Notes: generated by a model from the letters alone, not told the origin. 64,000 bases of DNA from Adenanthera pavonina (GCA_026686845.1 JAIVEN010000021.1:26554001-26618000), one strand, 5' to 3'. Shown: positions 36,021 through 46,901, counted from the stretch's first letter. Numbers and translations: made by a program.

Positions 36021-37228
36021 TTAACAAATGAAGAACGATTGTCAATATCCCATCTTCTGTTACAATCTAGTTTTGAAGGAAGGTTGAAAAAAGGAGCCAT
36101 AGAAATGGTGGCCTTATTATATTCAGTTTTTGTTAGAGTTATTCAATGTATTTGGAAGCAAACAAAGGACAATGGTGATGTGTCTCATAGAAGAACAAAG
36201 AACTGTGGACGCAAAAGAGATCAAATTGATCATGATCAATTCCGTCAAATTCCCTTATCAAAGCAGACTACATATCGATCTTTAGCTGCTACCTTGAATG
36301 TAAGCACAACCTCATTGTTTAGACATCGAAAACATGGAGCCATAAGACGTCATTCAAATGCCATAAAGCCACTTTTGAAAGAAGAAAATGAGATTTTCTC
36401 GATTGAAATTTTGCTTATCAATGTTAGAACCAGAAAGTATTCCACATTACCTAACTTTCAAGAGCATGCATAACATTGTTCACATCAATGAAAAATGGTT
36501 TTATATGACAAAAAGGTTAATGAATTATTATCTACTATCAAATGAGGAGGAGCCATTGCAAACATGTAAAAACAAAAATTTCATTGGAAAGGTAATGTTC
36601 TTGGTTGTTGTTACTCATCCTAGATTTGATATAAATGGGAATGAAGTTTTTTCTGGTAAAATCGGTGTCTTTCCCTTTGTAACAGAAGAGCCGACTAAAA
36701 GAAGTAGTGTTAATAGAGTTGCAGGGACATTGGAAACAAGACCAATTACTTCAGTCAACAAAGAAGTGAGTAGATGGTTTCTAATTGAAAAGGTTCTACC
36801 AGCCATCAAAGCAAAGTGGCCAAGGGATGACATAGGTAAGCCAATTTTTATTCAGCAAGATAATGTAAGAAGTCTCATTGATCTCAAGGATGAAGAATTT
36901 TGTAGAGTAGCTACACAAGATGGGTTTGATATTTGTTTAATGTGTCAACTAGCAAATTTTCCATATTTGAATGTCTTAGACCTGGGCTTTTTCTGTATTG
37001 CAATATAGGGAAGCACCTAAGACTATTGATGAGCTTATTAGTGCTGTGGTGAAATCCTTTGAAACTTTTTCAGCTATTGACTCTAACAAAATATTTCTAA
37101 CACTCCAAGTATGCATGAAAGAAATCATGAAGGAAGAAGGTTCCATCAATTATAAAATCCCACATATTAAGAAAGCTGTGTTGCAAAGGGAAGGTCGACT
37201 CCCCAGTCAAATGACATGTGAGCCATAG
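36021..37228 (+). pseudogene. Mariner-like transposase, DNA-binding and DDE parts (inactive)
   Basis: Starts LTNEERLSISHLLLQSS and carries two helix-turn-helix regions joined by a GRKR motif (GCGCAAAAGAG area near 36210) with RSLAATLNVSTTSLFRH following. A frameshift near 36390 moves the reading to the frame beginning at 36388, which holds the catalytic core. The first acidic motif reads VHINEKWFY, with Asn (codon 36487-36489) where plant mariners have Asp. The second, FIQQDN, keeps Asp (36859-36861). The third reads NFPYLNVLDLGFF, with Tyr (36964-36966) in place of Asp. A stop and second frameshift near 37000 precede the C-terminal part (REAPKTIDELISAVVKSFET, ending LPSQMTCEP). With two of three catalytic residues lost and two frameshifts it cannot cut DNA. 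Confidence 0.9.
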
Positions 37229-38055
37229 GTAGTGGAAAAAGTTCTCGATCACTTGAGAATGTTTGAGTCCTTCCCATAGTTGCATAATGGTTTCATGCCT
37301 ATAATTCTTTTATTTTATCATGCTGTCAAACATTTTTTATCCTAGTTTTGCACTTGATGCACATATTTGGTTTGTTACAATTTTATAAGAGGAAGAAAAA
37401 TTATTTTGTTGCCAGCTATTGTTATTTTTTATTTTTACTCTTGGAAACAAATTTAAGAAGAACAAGAAGGATGATCTATTTTGTCCAAAAAAAAAAACAA
37501 ATGAAAAGAAAACAATGCTTTACGTAAATGAATGAAAATTTTAATACAATTGAATGATAATACTATTTCATTGTGGTAAACTTAACAAGGGTGATCTCCT
37601 TGAGAAGTCAGTACAGCACATGCTTGTTGCTTATGTGCATGACGTAAGGTTCTTGTAAAAGCCATTAAAACAAATTACATAAAAAAACCATTTAAAAATA
37701 TGGAGATGCCATTATGTGTAATCATGTTTTAAAAAAAATTGTCTTTTTTGTAGCTTAGCTTCCATTATGTGTAACCATCATTAGACTTCACAAATATTCT
37801 TTGAAGCTCTATTTTGTCATTCAGTTCTTCATTTTTATATAGTGTAGCTTCTATTTATCCTTCTACAGTTTTATTCTTTTTTGATAAACATCCTTTCGCT
37901 GCTTATTTCTTCTTGAAAAATATGGAAATGCCATTATTTTGGTGGCTACTTTAGCTTGAAAGAAAAACATGGAGATGTTTTGTTCATTTGAAAAAAAACA
38001 GAGAGAAACAGAGATAGATGCTGCCTTATTCAAACAAGTCCAATATATGCTTCAT

Positions 38056-38553
38056 TCATATTGCAAAATAAAGGCTAATGCATAAACACTTTAGTAGCAG
38101 CACAAAAACAACCAACAAACTGATCATCATCTTAATAAAAATCAGGGAATAAATTTTTAACATAGTCCTAACCACTTCATTAACCTCTTGTTTTTCAAAC
38201 CCACCATCATCACCACCGTCATTAGGAAATTTGTTTAAGTCGAACTGCGCTACTGCATCGTTAGATAATTTGTTTAAGTCGAAACGTGCCACTGCATTGT
38301 TGCTCAAAGCTGCTCCTGAAGCATTTTCAATGGGATCTTCAACTTTTTTAGATTGCACTTTGTCTTCCTCAGGACACTTGTTTAAATCAAACTGTTGAAC
38401 TGTTTCTAAACCATCAAGTGAATCTTCAACAATCTCTACTAATTCTTCCATTTGCTTACAACGCACCGATCGCCCAGAAGAGCCCTTTGAATTTCTAAAC
38501 ATGATAGCAATGGCATCACCATATTCGAAGTGGCCAATTTTTATCCCATGCAC
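38056..38553 (-). CDS. Hypothetical FDLNK-repeat protein inside the mariner element
   Basis: A minus-strand open frame of up to 165 codons, convergent with the transposase. Residues from the amino end: HFEYGDAIAIMFRNSKGSSG, an acidic stretch with MEELVEIVEDSLDG, then three FDLNK motifs (QQFDLNKCPEED, ARFDLNKLSNDA, AQFDLNKFPNDG), a DDGG acidic patch, and a hydrophobic carboxyl tail that may be out-of-gene read-through. The frame has no ATG at its start (GTG at 38551-38553 with an in-frame stop just before), so either it begins at an internal Met or an upstream exon is spliced in; a short frame beginning MMEEDSSHLYWK lies on the same strand near 38630. I do not recognise a family. The DLN motifs echo the transposase N-terminus, so it may be a second mariner-encoded gene or an inverted remnant of another copy. 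Confidence 0.4.
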   Translation of the reverse strand: MHGIKIGHFEYGDAIAIMFRNSKGSSGRSVRCKQMEELVEIVEDSLDGLETVQQFDLNKCPEEDKVQSKKVEDPIENASGAALSNNAVARFDLNKLSNDAVAQFDLNKFPNDGGDDGGFEKQEVNEVVRTMLKIYSLIFIKMMISLLVVFVLLLKCLCISLYFAI

Positions 38554-38854
38554 TTACTATATTTACTTGGGAAGTAGAGTTTGGGTAGACTTCCAATACA
38601 AATGTGATGAGTCTTCTTCCATCATAGAAGTAACTATAGAGTTTAGGCGATTTTCCAACATAGTGTGATGAATTTTACCACGTGTAAGAGGAAGCTTCTC
38701 TCCTCATTATGTAGTCAGTCTAGTATCGTTAAATGGAGAATACAATAATAAGGAGTAAACTTGGGAAGTAATATTTAATGGACAAACCGTGACTTATATT
38801 TTGCATATGTACATTCTTCTAGAATCTGCCTTACAATAAGGAACATAGGGAGTA

Positions 38855-38878
38855 TCTTATAATATGTACGGAAAGAAG
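38855..38878 (+). mobile_element. Stowaway-like MITE, family D copy 1, right part
   Basis: TCTTATAATATGTACGGAAAGAAG, followed by TA, matches the right end of the 49202-49470 copy (TCTTATAATGTGGACCAATC) and pairs with the left end at 33054. It is separated from the rest only by the mariner-like element. Confidence 0.85.
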
Positions 38879-39028
38879 TAACACTTAATATTTTCAACAT
38901 AAAAGTAGTACTACTATTTTGCAAATTCTAGCACAATGAACACTTGTCATGTGGAGGATTAATTGTTTGGCTCTAATTATGATGAGATTGTTCAAACACC
39001 AATAATTACCTTTTTTATTTGGTTTATA

Positions 39029-39291
39029 CTACCTCCGGTCCTATATATAGGATCTTTTGCCTCGGTCCTAAATATAAGACTCTTTACAATATATGAGGTA
39101 GTATTTATTATACATTTTAAAAAAAATGCCCTTATTTAATGTATTCAAAGGGAAAGAAAGAGATTAAATAAGGGTAGTTTTGGAAAAATGTTAGAATTTT
39201 GGGAGAAATCGAGGTAGTTAATTAGTTTTAATTCCAATTCTTAATCCGCGTGATTCGGTTAAAAGGGTATTATATTAAGAACCAGAGGGAG
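39029..39291 (+). mobile_element. Stowaway-like MITE, family A copy 4 (best preserved)
   Basis: A 263-bp element between TA dinucleotides, CTACCTCCGGTCCTATATAT on the left and AGAACCAGAGGGAG on the right. The interior is near-identical in phrase order to the copy at 13675. No coding capacity. Confidence 0.9.
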
Positions 39292-40219
39292 TATTTTTTT
39301 TCATTTTATTTCTTGTTTTAATATTTTTCATATAGATAAATAAAATCATTAAATAGCATAAAATAAAGTAAACAAATTTAATGATATTTTACCAAAATAT
39401 TCTTAACTTAAATGCTACAAAATTACTTGTATTTCACATGGCAAGGTTTTTTAATCAATGGTAAAATGGTAAAAAAAATTAATGCTTTATTAGTGATATA
39501 AAAACAACAAATAAATTGATATATTTAAGACATTCTAAAATGATATATAAAATGAGAACAGGGGGATTAATATATTAAAATAGTTTTTATGTGGCAAAAA
39601 AATTCATATTTTTTATTTGATAAACATAGTCATTTTGAACAATTTGTATCATATCATGCCTTTGTATTCGAATAAATTTTTAAGGAATGGAATGAGTAAT
39701 GGAAATGAGAATAAAATAGAATAATATTACTTAGAGTCCCATTTGGTATGCTTTAAATAAGATAGGAATCTTTTTGTATTGTTGTGTTTGATAGAGTAGG
39801 ATTATGACAAGAGTGGACAAGATAAAGTATAAATCGATGAAATTGCCCTCTAACTCTGATTGTTTAATATGCATATGAGGGGCAATATATATTTTGTCCT
39901 CTATTCCATTAGTTTAGTAATGGAATGCTTTTCCTAAGCTTTGTTGGAAAAAGGTGGTAAATGAAGTATATTTCTAATTGTTAGTACCCATTTATATTAC
40001 ATTTTTATAAAAGGTCCATTAAAATAACCATAATTTGCAAAAATGAAGTTTAGATAAAAGTAGAGAAGTTTATTACAAACCTGTTTAGATAAAAAAGAAA
40101 AAAAATGATAGTTGAAAACAATTGTTTGATTTACAAAAATATAAACTAAACAGGTCCTTAGTTGTTTGGTTCGAGAGGTGTTTGACTATTTAATTTTGTG
40201 TAAGAGAGCCCTTTATATA

Positions 40220-40430
40220 GTGGAGAGGGAATTTCGATTTGTGGATGGAAACAATAGTGGAGGGAAATTTAATTTTAAATTATGGAAGGAAACTTTAATT
40301 TAGTTGAAGTGTAGAAATAAATAATGGAAGAAAAACTTTAAAATGATTGAGGAAGGAAACTTTAAAATAGTGGAAGGAAATTTTAAATGAAGGGAAGCTT
40401 TAAATTGGTGGAGGGAAATTAATTGAGTTC
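40220..40430 (+). repeat. Degenerate minisatellite, TGGAAGGAAACTTTAAAAT unit
   Basis: Roughly seven imperfect head-to-tail copies of a purine-rich unit around TGGAGGGAAATTTTAATTT / TGGAAGGAAACTTTAAAAT, with unit lengths of about 25-35 bp. Non-coding. Confidence 0.65.
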
Positions 40431-41731
40431 TATGGCTTGATTTGGTATATATAAAATGAGTTTTATAAAAAAATGATGGAGAAATTCTTATAAAATATAT
40501 TTAATATACATTATTCAAACATTTTATGAATGCAAAATAACTTTTTATAGAATCTTTTTCTCTTTTTTTCCCCTTTTTATTTCTTTAAAAATAAAGTTTC
40601 ATTTCTATCAAACATACAAAGAAATGAAGGTTCATTTCTATCAAACAAAGTATATATGAGTTAATGGGCTTATCCACTATAAATTTTAGGAAAAAAGACA
40701 GTTTAGGACCTCCATACAAAAATATTGACAAATGAACAGTATCAGTGCTGAATTCAATTGATTCGAGTTGGGAATTCAGTTTATAGGAATACTGAATTCT
40801 TGGAAGAAAATATTTCTATATAGGGGTCCTTAAATGTCTTTTTTCCTAAATTTTAAGCTAGACACTAACATGCTAGACATTACAAGCAGTTGACCGAACT
40901 CCCCATCCCGTTCTTTTAACAACTTTTCAAATCCTAACACAATATAGCGATGGTTTAAAAACGGTTAAGAAAAAAAAGTAAGTGTCCGATTATTTTTTTT
41001 TTATAAAAAGTCTGTTAAAATAATCACAGTCTATAAGAATGAAATTTAAATAAAAATAAAAAAAATTATTATACACTTATTTAAGTAAAAATAAATAATA
41101 ATTGAAAATTATTATTTGGTAAACCAAAACAAGTCCTAAATGGTCATTTGTTACGGTCAACTGTATCATCAAACTGCAAAAAGTCCTGTATGCATATGAC
41201 TTTCATTTTTCTTGAAATTTAAAAAAAAACGATGTTAACGAGAGGACGCATGCATAAAAATGGAAAGTCACTTGACTTTAGTCTTGTTGTTGATGGTCCA
41301 TTTCTATTTATGAAGGCGACAATTACAAAGGTTTTACCCTGTAGGTTGATGACAGAATTAGAATTGAAGTTATTTTATGGTTAAAGTGGTATTTTGAATA
41401 GTCTTAAATAACTGCCAAGTGGCTCGGAAAGCAAGGCCAGAGATTAACTGACAAAGCTTCTTATAGGTATTTTGAATAAGAAAAAAAACATTTTAGAACA
41501 TGTATAAAAAAATATTTATAAATAAATAATATCAGTTAGAAATTCAATTGATTTGAATTGAGAATTCAATTTATAGTACTACTAAATTTTTAAATTGGGT
41601 CTTTATAAGAAAATATTTCTAATTGTGAGCACTAAATTATCCTTTTCCCTTTTGAATATTCTTTTATAATATTATGGTTGATTTTCTTTTATTGCGAGTC
41701 ATTATAATTTTATTCATTATTAATGGTAAGT

Positions 41732-41965
41732 CACTACTACATGAATTTTCTAAGCACTTATTATTTTTTTTTTTTATGGTTATAAACCGCCTACTACTAG
41801 AATACTATAAAAAGGAGGTGACTTTTGTCAGCCGTTATTAACTGCTTACAAAAATATAGATAACTAACTACAAAAGTTTCATTAAAAAAAAAACAAAGAG
41901 CTTTTGCTAGTGATTTTCTATATAACCACTTACAAAAGTTCACTTTTGTAAGTGATTATATAGAT
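41732..41965 (+). mobile_element. Possible CACTA-type transposon end with subterminal hairpin
   Basis: CACTACTACATGAATTTTC at 41732 resembles a CACTA terminus (CACTACAAGAAAA type). Downstream, short motifs of the form ACTTACAAAAG recur in both orientations, including a hairpin at 41918-41963 with 21-base arms (CTATATAACCACTTACAAAAG), one mismatch and a 4-base loop. No matching ...TAGTG end was found, so it may be a fragment. Confidence 0.35.
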
Positions 41966-43063
41966 AACTACCGATACTCACTTTTTTTTAAACGTTTTAA
42001 TATTGTATTAATCCTGTATCAAAATATATAAAACATACTAAAACTATTAATAAGAAATAATTATTATATTAATAAATATTTACAAATTAATATCAATTTT
42101 ATTAATAAGCCAAAGAAATTACATATACTAATCCACAAAAGCAAGAAACGGACAAAATAAAATCTAGGATACAACCTAAATAATAAAGGAAAATCACCTA
42201 ATATACAACCTAACAAAAGCCATAACAAATAGTTTTATCTTTGATACATAATGTCATGCTTATAATAGAAAGAATAAAATAAAATACAAAAACTGAGAAA
42301 GAAAGATATTTAGTTTCAAAAGTAGTACTCATACTCTCATCCACAAATTATCCAATACTAGGAGCATATTCTTTTCTTGCTTTAACCACTTAGATAGACA
42401 AAAAACTCTTGCACTTTCATTTTTGAAATTGAGTGTCATTCCAAGCATCTAAGCAATTAGACCTTGAATGTTCTCAAAGTCTAGGTGATTAGAAAAAAGG
42501 AAGATTCCAACGTCAGTAAAGATACAAAAGTTCATGAACCATCAATAAACTTATCAATAAAATAAAGTTAAAGAGATAAGTGGAAGAAAGCTGGTTGAGA
42601 TGCTGAAATCTAATAAGCAGTTAATTTTATTAATCATCCAATTTCGTAGATGCAAATTATTATTGTCTTCCTAGCTCCAATGGGTGTATTATCTCTTCTT
42701 CTGATTATACTTATACCTTATCTTTTAATATCATCTGCACTTTGCCAAGTTCAAGGTATGTCTTTGTATTATGTCGCTTACAAATTCAATTCTCTATTCA
42801 GTTTCATCTAAGGAAATCTTGCATGCTTAAACTAATTTATTCACAAATCACACCATCACAGAAATCCAAATTAGAAGAAAATCATGTCGTATGATGCTAA
42901 AAAAAGAAAATAGGATATTCATGGGGTTCTAAATCCGTGCAATAATTGAATTCTAATGCAAATTTCATTAGCATAGACTGTGGAGCATTGGTAATTACAC
43001 TAACAAAAGCATAAGATTGTCATGGATTTCAGCAAATGGAAACAAATTCTAGGCTACAACTAA

Positions 43064-43436
43064 TGCAGAAGAGATAATTAAATTATTATAAAATAATTAG
43101 GATTTTAAATAATTATTAGGTTATTTATATTTAATTTATTTTGAATTTATTTTATTTTTTAGAATTTAATTATTTTCTGTAGATTTATTTTTATCTTATA
43201 TTTTAGGATATAATTTAGTTCAATATTTATCTTTTATTTATATTTAAATTATTTTATCCTTTTAGGATCTTAGTTAAATTAGAATTTGAGACTTTATAAA
43301 TAAGTCTTAAGACCTCTCATTATACTCAACTCTTTTTTTATTGATTGAATATTATTTGAGATTTAGTGTGTGAATTTTCTCTCTTTAATTTTCTCTTCTT
43401 ATCTATCTTCTACTTTTCCTCCACCATTACCTACAT
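43064..43436 (+). repeat. 5' LTR of the small LTR element
   Basis: Starts TGCAGAAGAGATAATTA. It shares with the 3' LTR the blocks TTATTATAAAATAATTAGGA, TATAAATAAG (probable TATA-like signal near 43300) and CATTATACTCAACTCTTTTT. The end at 43436 is set by the flank duplication on the other side and is not a canonical CA. Confidence 0.8.
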
Positions 43437-43441
43437 CAATT

Positions 43442-43453
43442 TGGTATCAGAGC
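43442..43453 (+). promoter_or_regulatory. Primer binding site, initiator Met-tRNA
   Basis: TGGTATCAGAGC, complementary to the 3' end of plant initiator methionine tRNA, lies five bases after the 5' LTR. This is the standard minus-strand priming site of plant LTR retroelements and fixes the orientation as plus. Confidence 0.9.
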
Positions 43454-43851
43454 TTGTTTATATGCTTCTTCCTACTCTTCTGTCTCCAAAAACCCACTAG
43501 AAAACTAGTTGGAACCTTACCCATCTCACTGACGGAGCTAAAAACCCTAGCTGCTGACGTCCGATTCACAAATGACCATCGTCGTTCATCTCGCTAAAGG
43601 AAACTTGGCCCGTCCATTGAACGTCGTCATCGGTGGGCCTGCCGTGCGCCTTTATGCCCTGGCAACTCTCCTTGTGCATGGGCTTCACATGCCCCACGCA
43701 TTGCCCTCTCACAATTCGTACAATCATCATAGATTCAATTTTTCTACAATTTTCACCTTATTTTGTGAAATCCTTTCCCTTCCAGCCTATCCTAGCTACA
43801 AGAATCATCATCTAGAAGCTTATTTAGAGGTATATTTGAATTAATACCATT

Positions 43852-44166
43852 GTTATAGCTGGCTTAGCGCGCTTTGAGCATTTGTTTGATCGCGGCGTGA
43901 ATGAAACGAACCATAAGCTTAATGAATTAAAAAGATTGTTTAAAGACATCTTATATGCCTTCAGATTGCTAAACAAGGGTATAGAAATAACTCTTGAGGT
44001 TTTAGAGGAAGAGTGCAAGTGTTAGATGGAAGAAGAGCAAGCATACCAGGATGTTAAAGTTGTGGAGCAGATTAAAGTAACATTATCTGTAGACAATTCC
44101 TTAGAATCCAAAGAGGATCTTGATGTTATGATAGTTGAAGAGGACAAAAGCCCGAAAAAGGGATAA
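43852..44166 (+). pseudogene. Broken reading frame inside the small LTR element
   Basis: One frame reads LARFEHLFDRGVNETNHKLN, then a Leu/Lys/Glu-rich helical stretch to a TAG, and resumes MEEEQAYQDVKVVEQIKVTL to a stop near 44166. The charged heptad-like pattern suggests a coiled coil. It is not recognised as gag. It may be a relic of a gag-like or captured host segment. Confidence 0.4.
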
Positions 44167-44575
44167 ATACAGAAACAACTGAAAGTTGTGCTTCCCAAAA
44201 TTATTGATGATATTTATCATTCTACTACTCTACCTCGCTTTTCTATTACAATAGGTATAGAAATTGTTGCAACTACAAATAATCAACGTTTTCTCCAGTC
44301 TAAGAGTTCTCTCCTTTTACCTTGTCTATTGGAAAGTTTTCCCAAATTTAACAATCACATGGAGTTTTGATATGAAGTCACTTTATTTAGATCTCATTCA
44401 ACATTATCTTGTTTGGTGGAAAGAATTTCCTGAGTTGAATAATACTTGAGTTGTTGAAGAAATAATTTTTTGCTCAAATTTCATCCTTTGCTATCTTATT
44501 TGTTGGAAATGTTTTCCAAATTTACATGGAGTATTAACTCTCCAAAGGAGAGTTCTTTTAAGCTAGGAAAAATAA

Positions 44576-44944
44576 TGCGAAAAAAATAATTAGATTATTA
44601 TAAAATAATTAGGATTTTAAATCATTATTAGGTTATTTAGATTTAATTTATTTTAAATTTATTTTATCTTTTAGGATTTAATTATTTTGTTTAGATTTAT
44701 TTTTGTTTTATATTTTAGGATATAGGTTAGTTGGATATTTACCTTTTATTTTAATTTAAATTATTTTTTCTTTTAAGAATTTTAGTTATATTAGGATTTA
44801 AAACTCTATAAATAAGCTCTCCACATTATACTCAACTCTTTTTTAATTGATTAAATATTATTTAAGATTTGATGAATGAATTTTTTCTTTTTAATTTTTA
44901 CATTTTCTTATTCATCTTCTACTTTTCCCCTACCAGCCTTAGAT
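44576..44944 (+). repeat. 3' LTR of the small LTR element
   Basis: Starts TGCGAAAAAAATAATTA and runs parallel to the 5' LTR to CAGCCTTAGAT. It is preceded by AAAGGAGAG-type purine sequence that may be the polypurine tract. Confidence 0.8.
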
Positions 44945-44950
44945 CAACTA

Positions 44951-46228
44951 CCCCAACCTATAATAACCATTAGCCACTATATGTGTCCTGGCTACCATCC
45001 AACAAAAAAAAAGTACGACTTGCAAAATAGCTACTAATACAAACACATTACTCCTATTGTTTATTAGGCTGTAGGCGCCAAGTTAATAATATAATATAGG
45101 GGAAGATACACGCACGCATCTATTTCATTCTCCTTTTTTATAACTGCAGTGAAATGTTTAATTAACTATGGCTAAAGACAAAGAATGAGTTGGCTCATCA
45201 GACCTTTATATTTCTCTTTTCTTCAAAATTCTAGGTCAAGAAGAATATGGTATAGATACCATTGTTGAATATCATAATCTCTTGTAATAATCTTTATATC
45301 TGTGCAATATAATCTACGAAGATGTATTTGATTTTATATATTTGGCTTGTACTGAGCTTAGTGTTTTGTAGCATATATAGTATTTATTTCTTTAATTTTG
45401 AAATTAGTTGGTCCCACTAATTAATTTTGTTATAAACTTGTCTTTCTATACAACAAAGAGAGGATGGATTTCTAATCTATAGAATCAATTTAAAGCATCA
45501 TTAGTATAACCAGTGACTTCACAGTGACATCACAGCTTTAAAGTATATTATATATATTCTAACAAATCATTACTGTTTGAGAGGTGATTAAAGTACGTAT
45601 AAAAGTGAGCATTTATAATGGTATGGCTAAGAATAGAATGTATATTATTTTATAGAAGTTGATAAGGAGTCGTTTTGCCAGGGCGGCCAGGAGACAACAG
45701 GATCTAAGTTATGATATATATATATATATATATATAGGCCTGAATCTTTGCATTCATTCAATCAATCTACTATAAGGAGTAATTCACCATTCTGATGCTA
45801 GGTCAAAATGATAACACTAGTAGCTAGTAATTTTTCTCTCCAAAGGATTAATCTTCCTATGGTAATCAAACTAAAGTGAAACAAGAAAACAAATTGTGGA
45901 TTTTAAATAATGCATGATTCAACTTAGTATTTTGATAGAGTAAACATTTCGGAGGCACAGCGCACTGCAATAGATAGATGCCTAGCAACAAAGAATCACC
46001 AGCAAAAGTAAAACTTAAGATTTTCTGGTGAGCATAGTTCAATCCTACTTTGAGCCAACCCTTCATGGTATTCAAGATTAAACTTATTTGATAATATTCA
46101 ACAAATCTAATCTTTATCTCATAGGAAAAGACAAAAAATAACAGTTCTAAACTATGCAATTACATTATGATTTCAGTGACAAAAAGAATGAGTTAAATTT
46201 ACTAAGGACAGAGAAGTATTCATGTACC
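44951..46228. other. Intergenic, nothing recognised
   Basis: AT-rich sequence. A (TA)n run is at 45714-45736. A 97-codon minus-strand frame at 45866-46159 lies directly after the PHP fragment but does not continue that protein recognisably. Confidence 0.5.
45714..45736. repeat. (TA)n microsatellite
   Basis: An uninterrupted alternating TA run of about 23 bases ending before GGCCTGAATC. Confidence 0.9.
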
Positions 46229-46901
46229 TGCCAATTTCCCATTACTTCTATAGCCTCGATTCCATGTGGGCCAGCTTCTTTTAACCTTTTGATAACAGTA
46301 AGTTTTTAGAGCCCAAGGATGAGCCAGTACAGCTATACATCACCTGTATGACAGATCCAGTTCTGTGACATTAAGTAGAGTAAGCAGGTCCACCATCAAA
46401 AAGATATCGAGCAAAGGCCTGTCTGAGGTTTTCTACATAACCTGCTTCAAGTATAGCCCAAGCCATGTGAAGCCTCCCTGGAGCAATCCCATTGCTTACA
46501 ATCCTGCAAACATGCTCCCACTTAAAAGGCAACTTGAGCTTGTTTAGTTTTAAGACCATGTCCTCTGCTTTAGAGTCTCCTTTGCCAGTAGATAGCCACA
46601 CATCAGACTCATGCATGAAAAGGAACAGTTTTGAATTTGGGAAGGATTACTTTTAAGAGTTTTTCTTTTAAGTGGTTTGAACAGAAAGTTTTGACAATTT
46701 TAGACACTTTCTCTCAAGCAGCTAAAGTAGGAACAATAATTGTGAATATAACATATTTCAGAAAATTACCTTGGAGAAAATATTGTACTAATTTCAACAC
46801 TAGGAATTAATTTGATGCCATATTTACAAGCTGCTTCTAAATCCTAAAGGATACCAGGCATTGTGTCATGGTCTGTCCGAGCAAGAACTTTAACCTATTG
46901 C
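46229..46901 (-). pseudogene. PHP-domain phosphoesterase gene fragment, intron-containing
   Basis: Two exons of a plant PHP (polymerase and histidinol phosphatase) domain protein are visible on the minus strand. The first, 46901 down to 46770, encodes VKVLARTDHDTMPGIL, a stop (TAG), then DLEAACKYGIKLIPSVEIST; DHDT is the metal-binding motif. It has AG before and GTAATT after it, so splice sites are kept. The second, about 46590 down to 46229, encodes DMVLKLNKLKLPFKWEHVCR, APGRLHMAWAILEAGYVENL and QAFARYLFDGGPAYS. The AHPWAL motif and VIKRLKEAGPHGIE follow only after a frame change. The first methionine-containing exon and the C-terminal part are missing. Because an intron is retained this is a genomic fragment, not a reverse-transcribed copy. 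Non-functional. Confidence 0.82.

Larger units (their letters stand above)
33298..38852 (+). mobile_element. Mariner-like element (MLE), 5.55 kb, degenerate
   Basis: The element is delimited by inverted repeats: CTCCCTCTATTCTCTATTAT on the left, and on the right the complement of CTCCCTATGTTCCTTATTGT. TA occurs on both sides (33296-33297 and 38853-38854). Joining the flanks at TA restores a family D MITE, which fixes the boundaries. Inside are a plus-strand plant mariner transposase gene broken by stops, frameshifts and a repeat insertion, and a convergent minus-strand frame rich in FDLNK motifs. Subtracting the insertion of about 1.4 kb leaves about 4.1 kb, in keeping with full-length plant mariner elements. 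The CTCCCTCCG-like ends are shared with Stowaway MITEs. Transposition by its own protein is not expected. Confidence 0.9.
39292..43063. other. Intergenic with element fragments and local repeats
   Basis: No gene recognised. Parts around 39735-40160 and 40980-41140 share blocks (AAAAGGTCCATTAAAATAA / AAAAGTCTGTTAAAATAA ... AAACAGGTCC / AACAAGTCC) and so are copies of one unnamed MITE-like repeat. Segments around 40735-40830 and 41520-41620 share GAATTCAATTGATTYGARTT blocks and form a second such pair. A degenerate minisatellite and a CACTA-like end are listed separately. Confidence 0.5.
43064..44944 (+). mobile_element. Small non-autonomous LTR retroelement
   Basis: Two direct LTRs of about 370 bp (43064-43436 and 44576-44944) enclose about 1.14 kb. 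CAACTA flanks both outer edges (43057-43062 and 44945-44950), a 6-bp candidate target duplication. A primer site complementary to initiator Met-tRNA follows the 5' LTR. The interior has no gag, protease, integrase or reverse transcriptase. It contains a GC-richer block (43540-43700) and a broken reading frame at about 43852-44166. It must have relied on proteins from another element. The strongly AT-rich LTRs differ at many sites, so the insertion is old. Confidence 0.85.
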
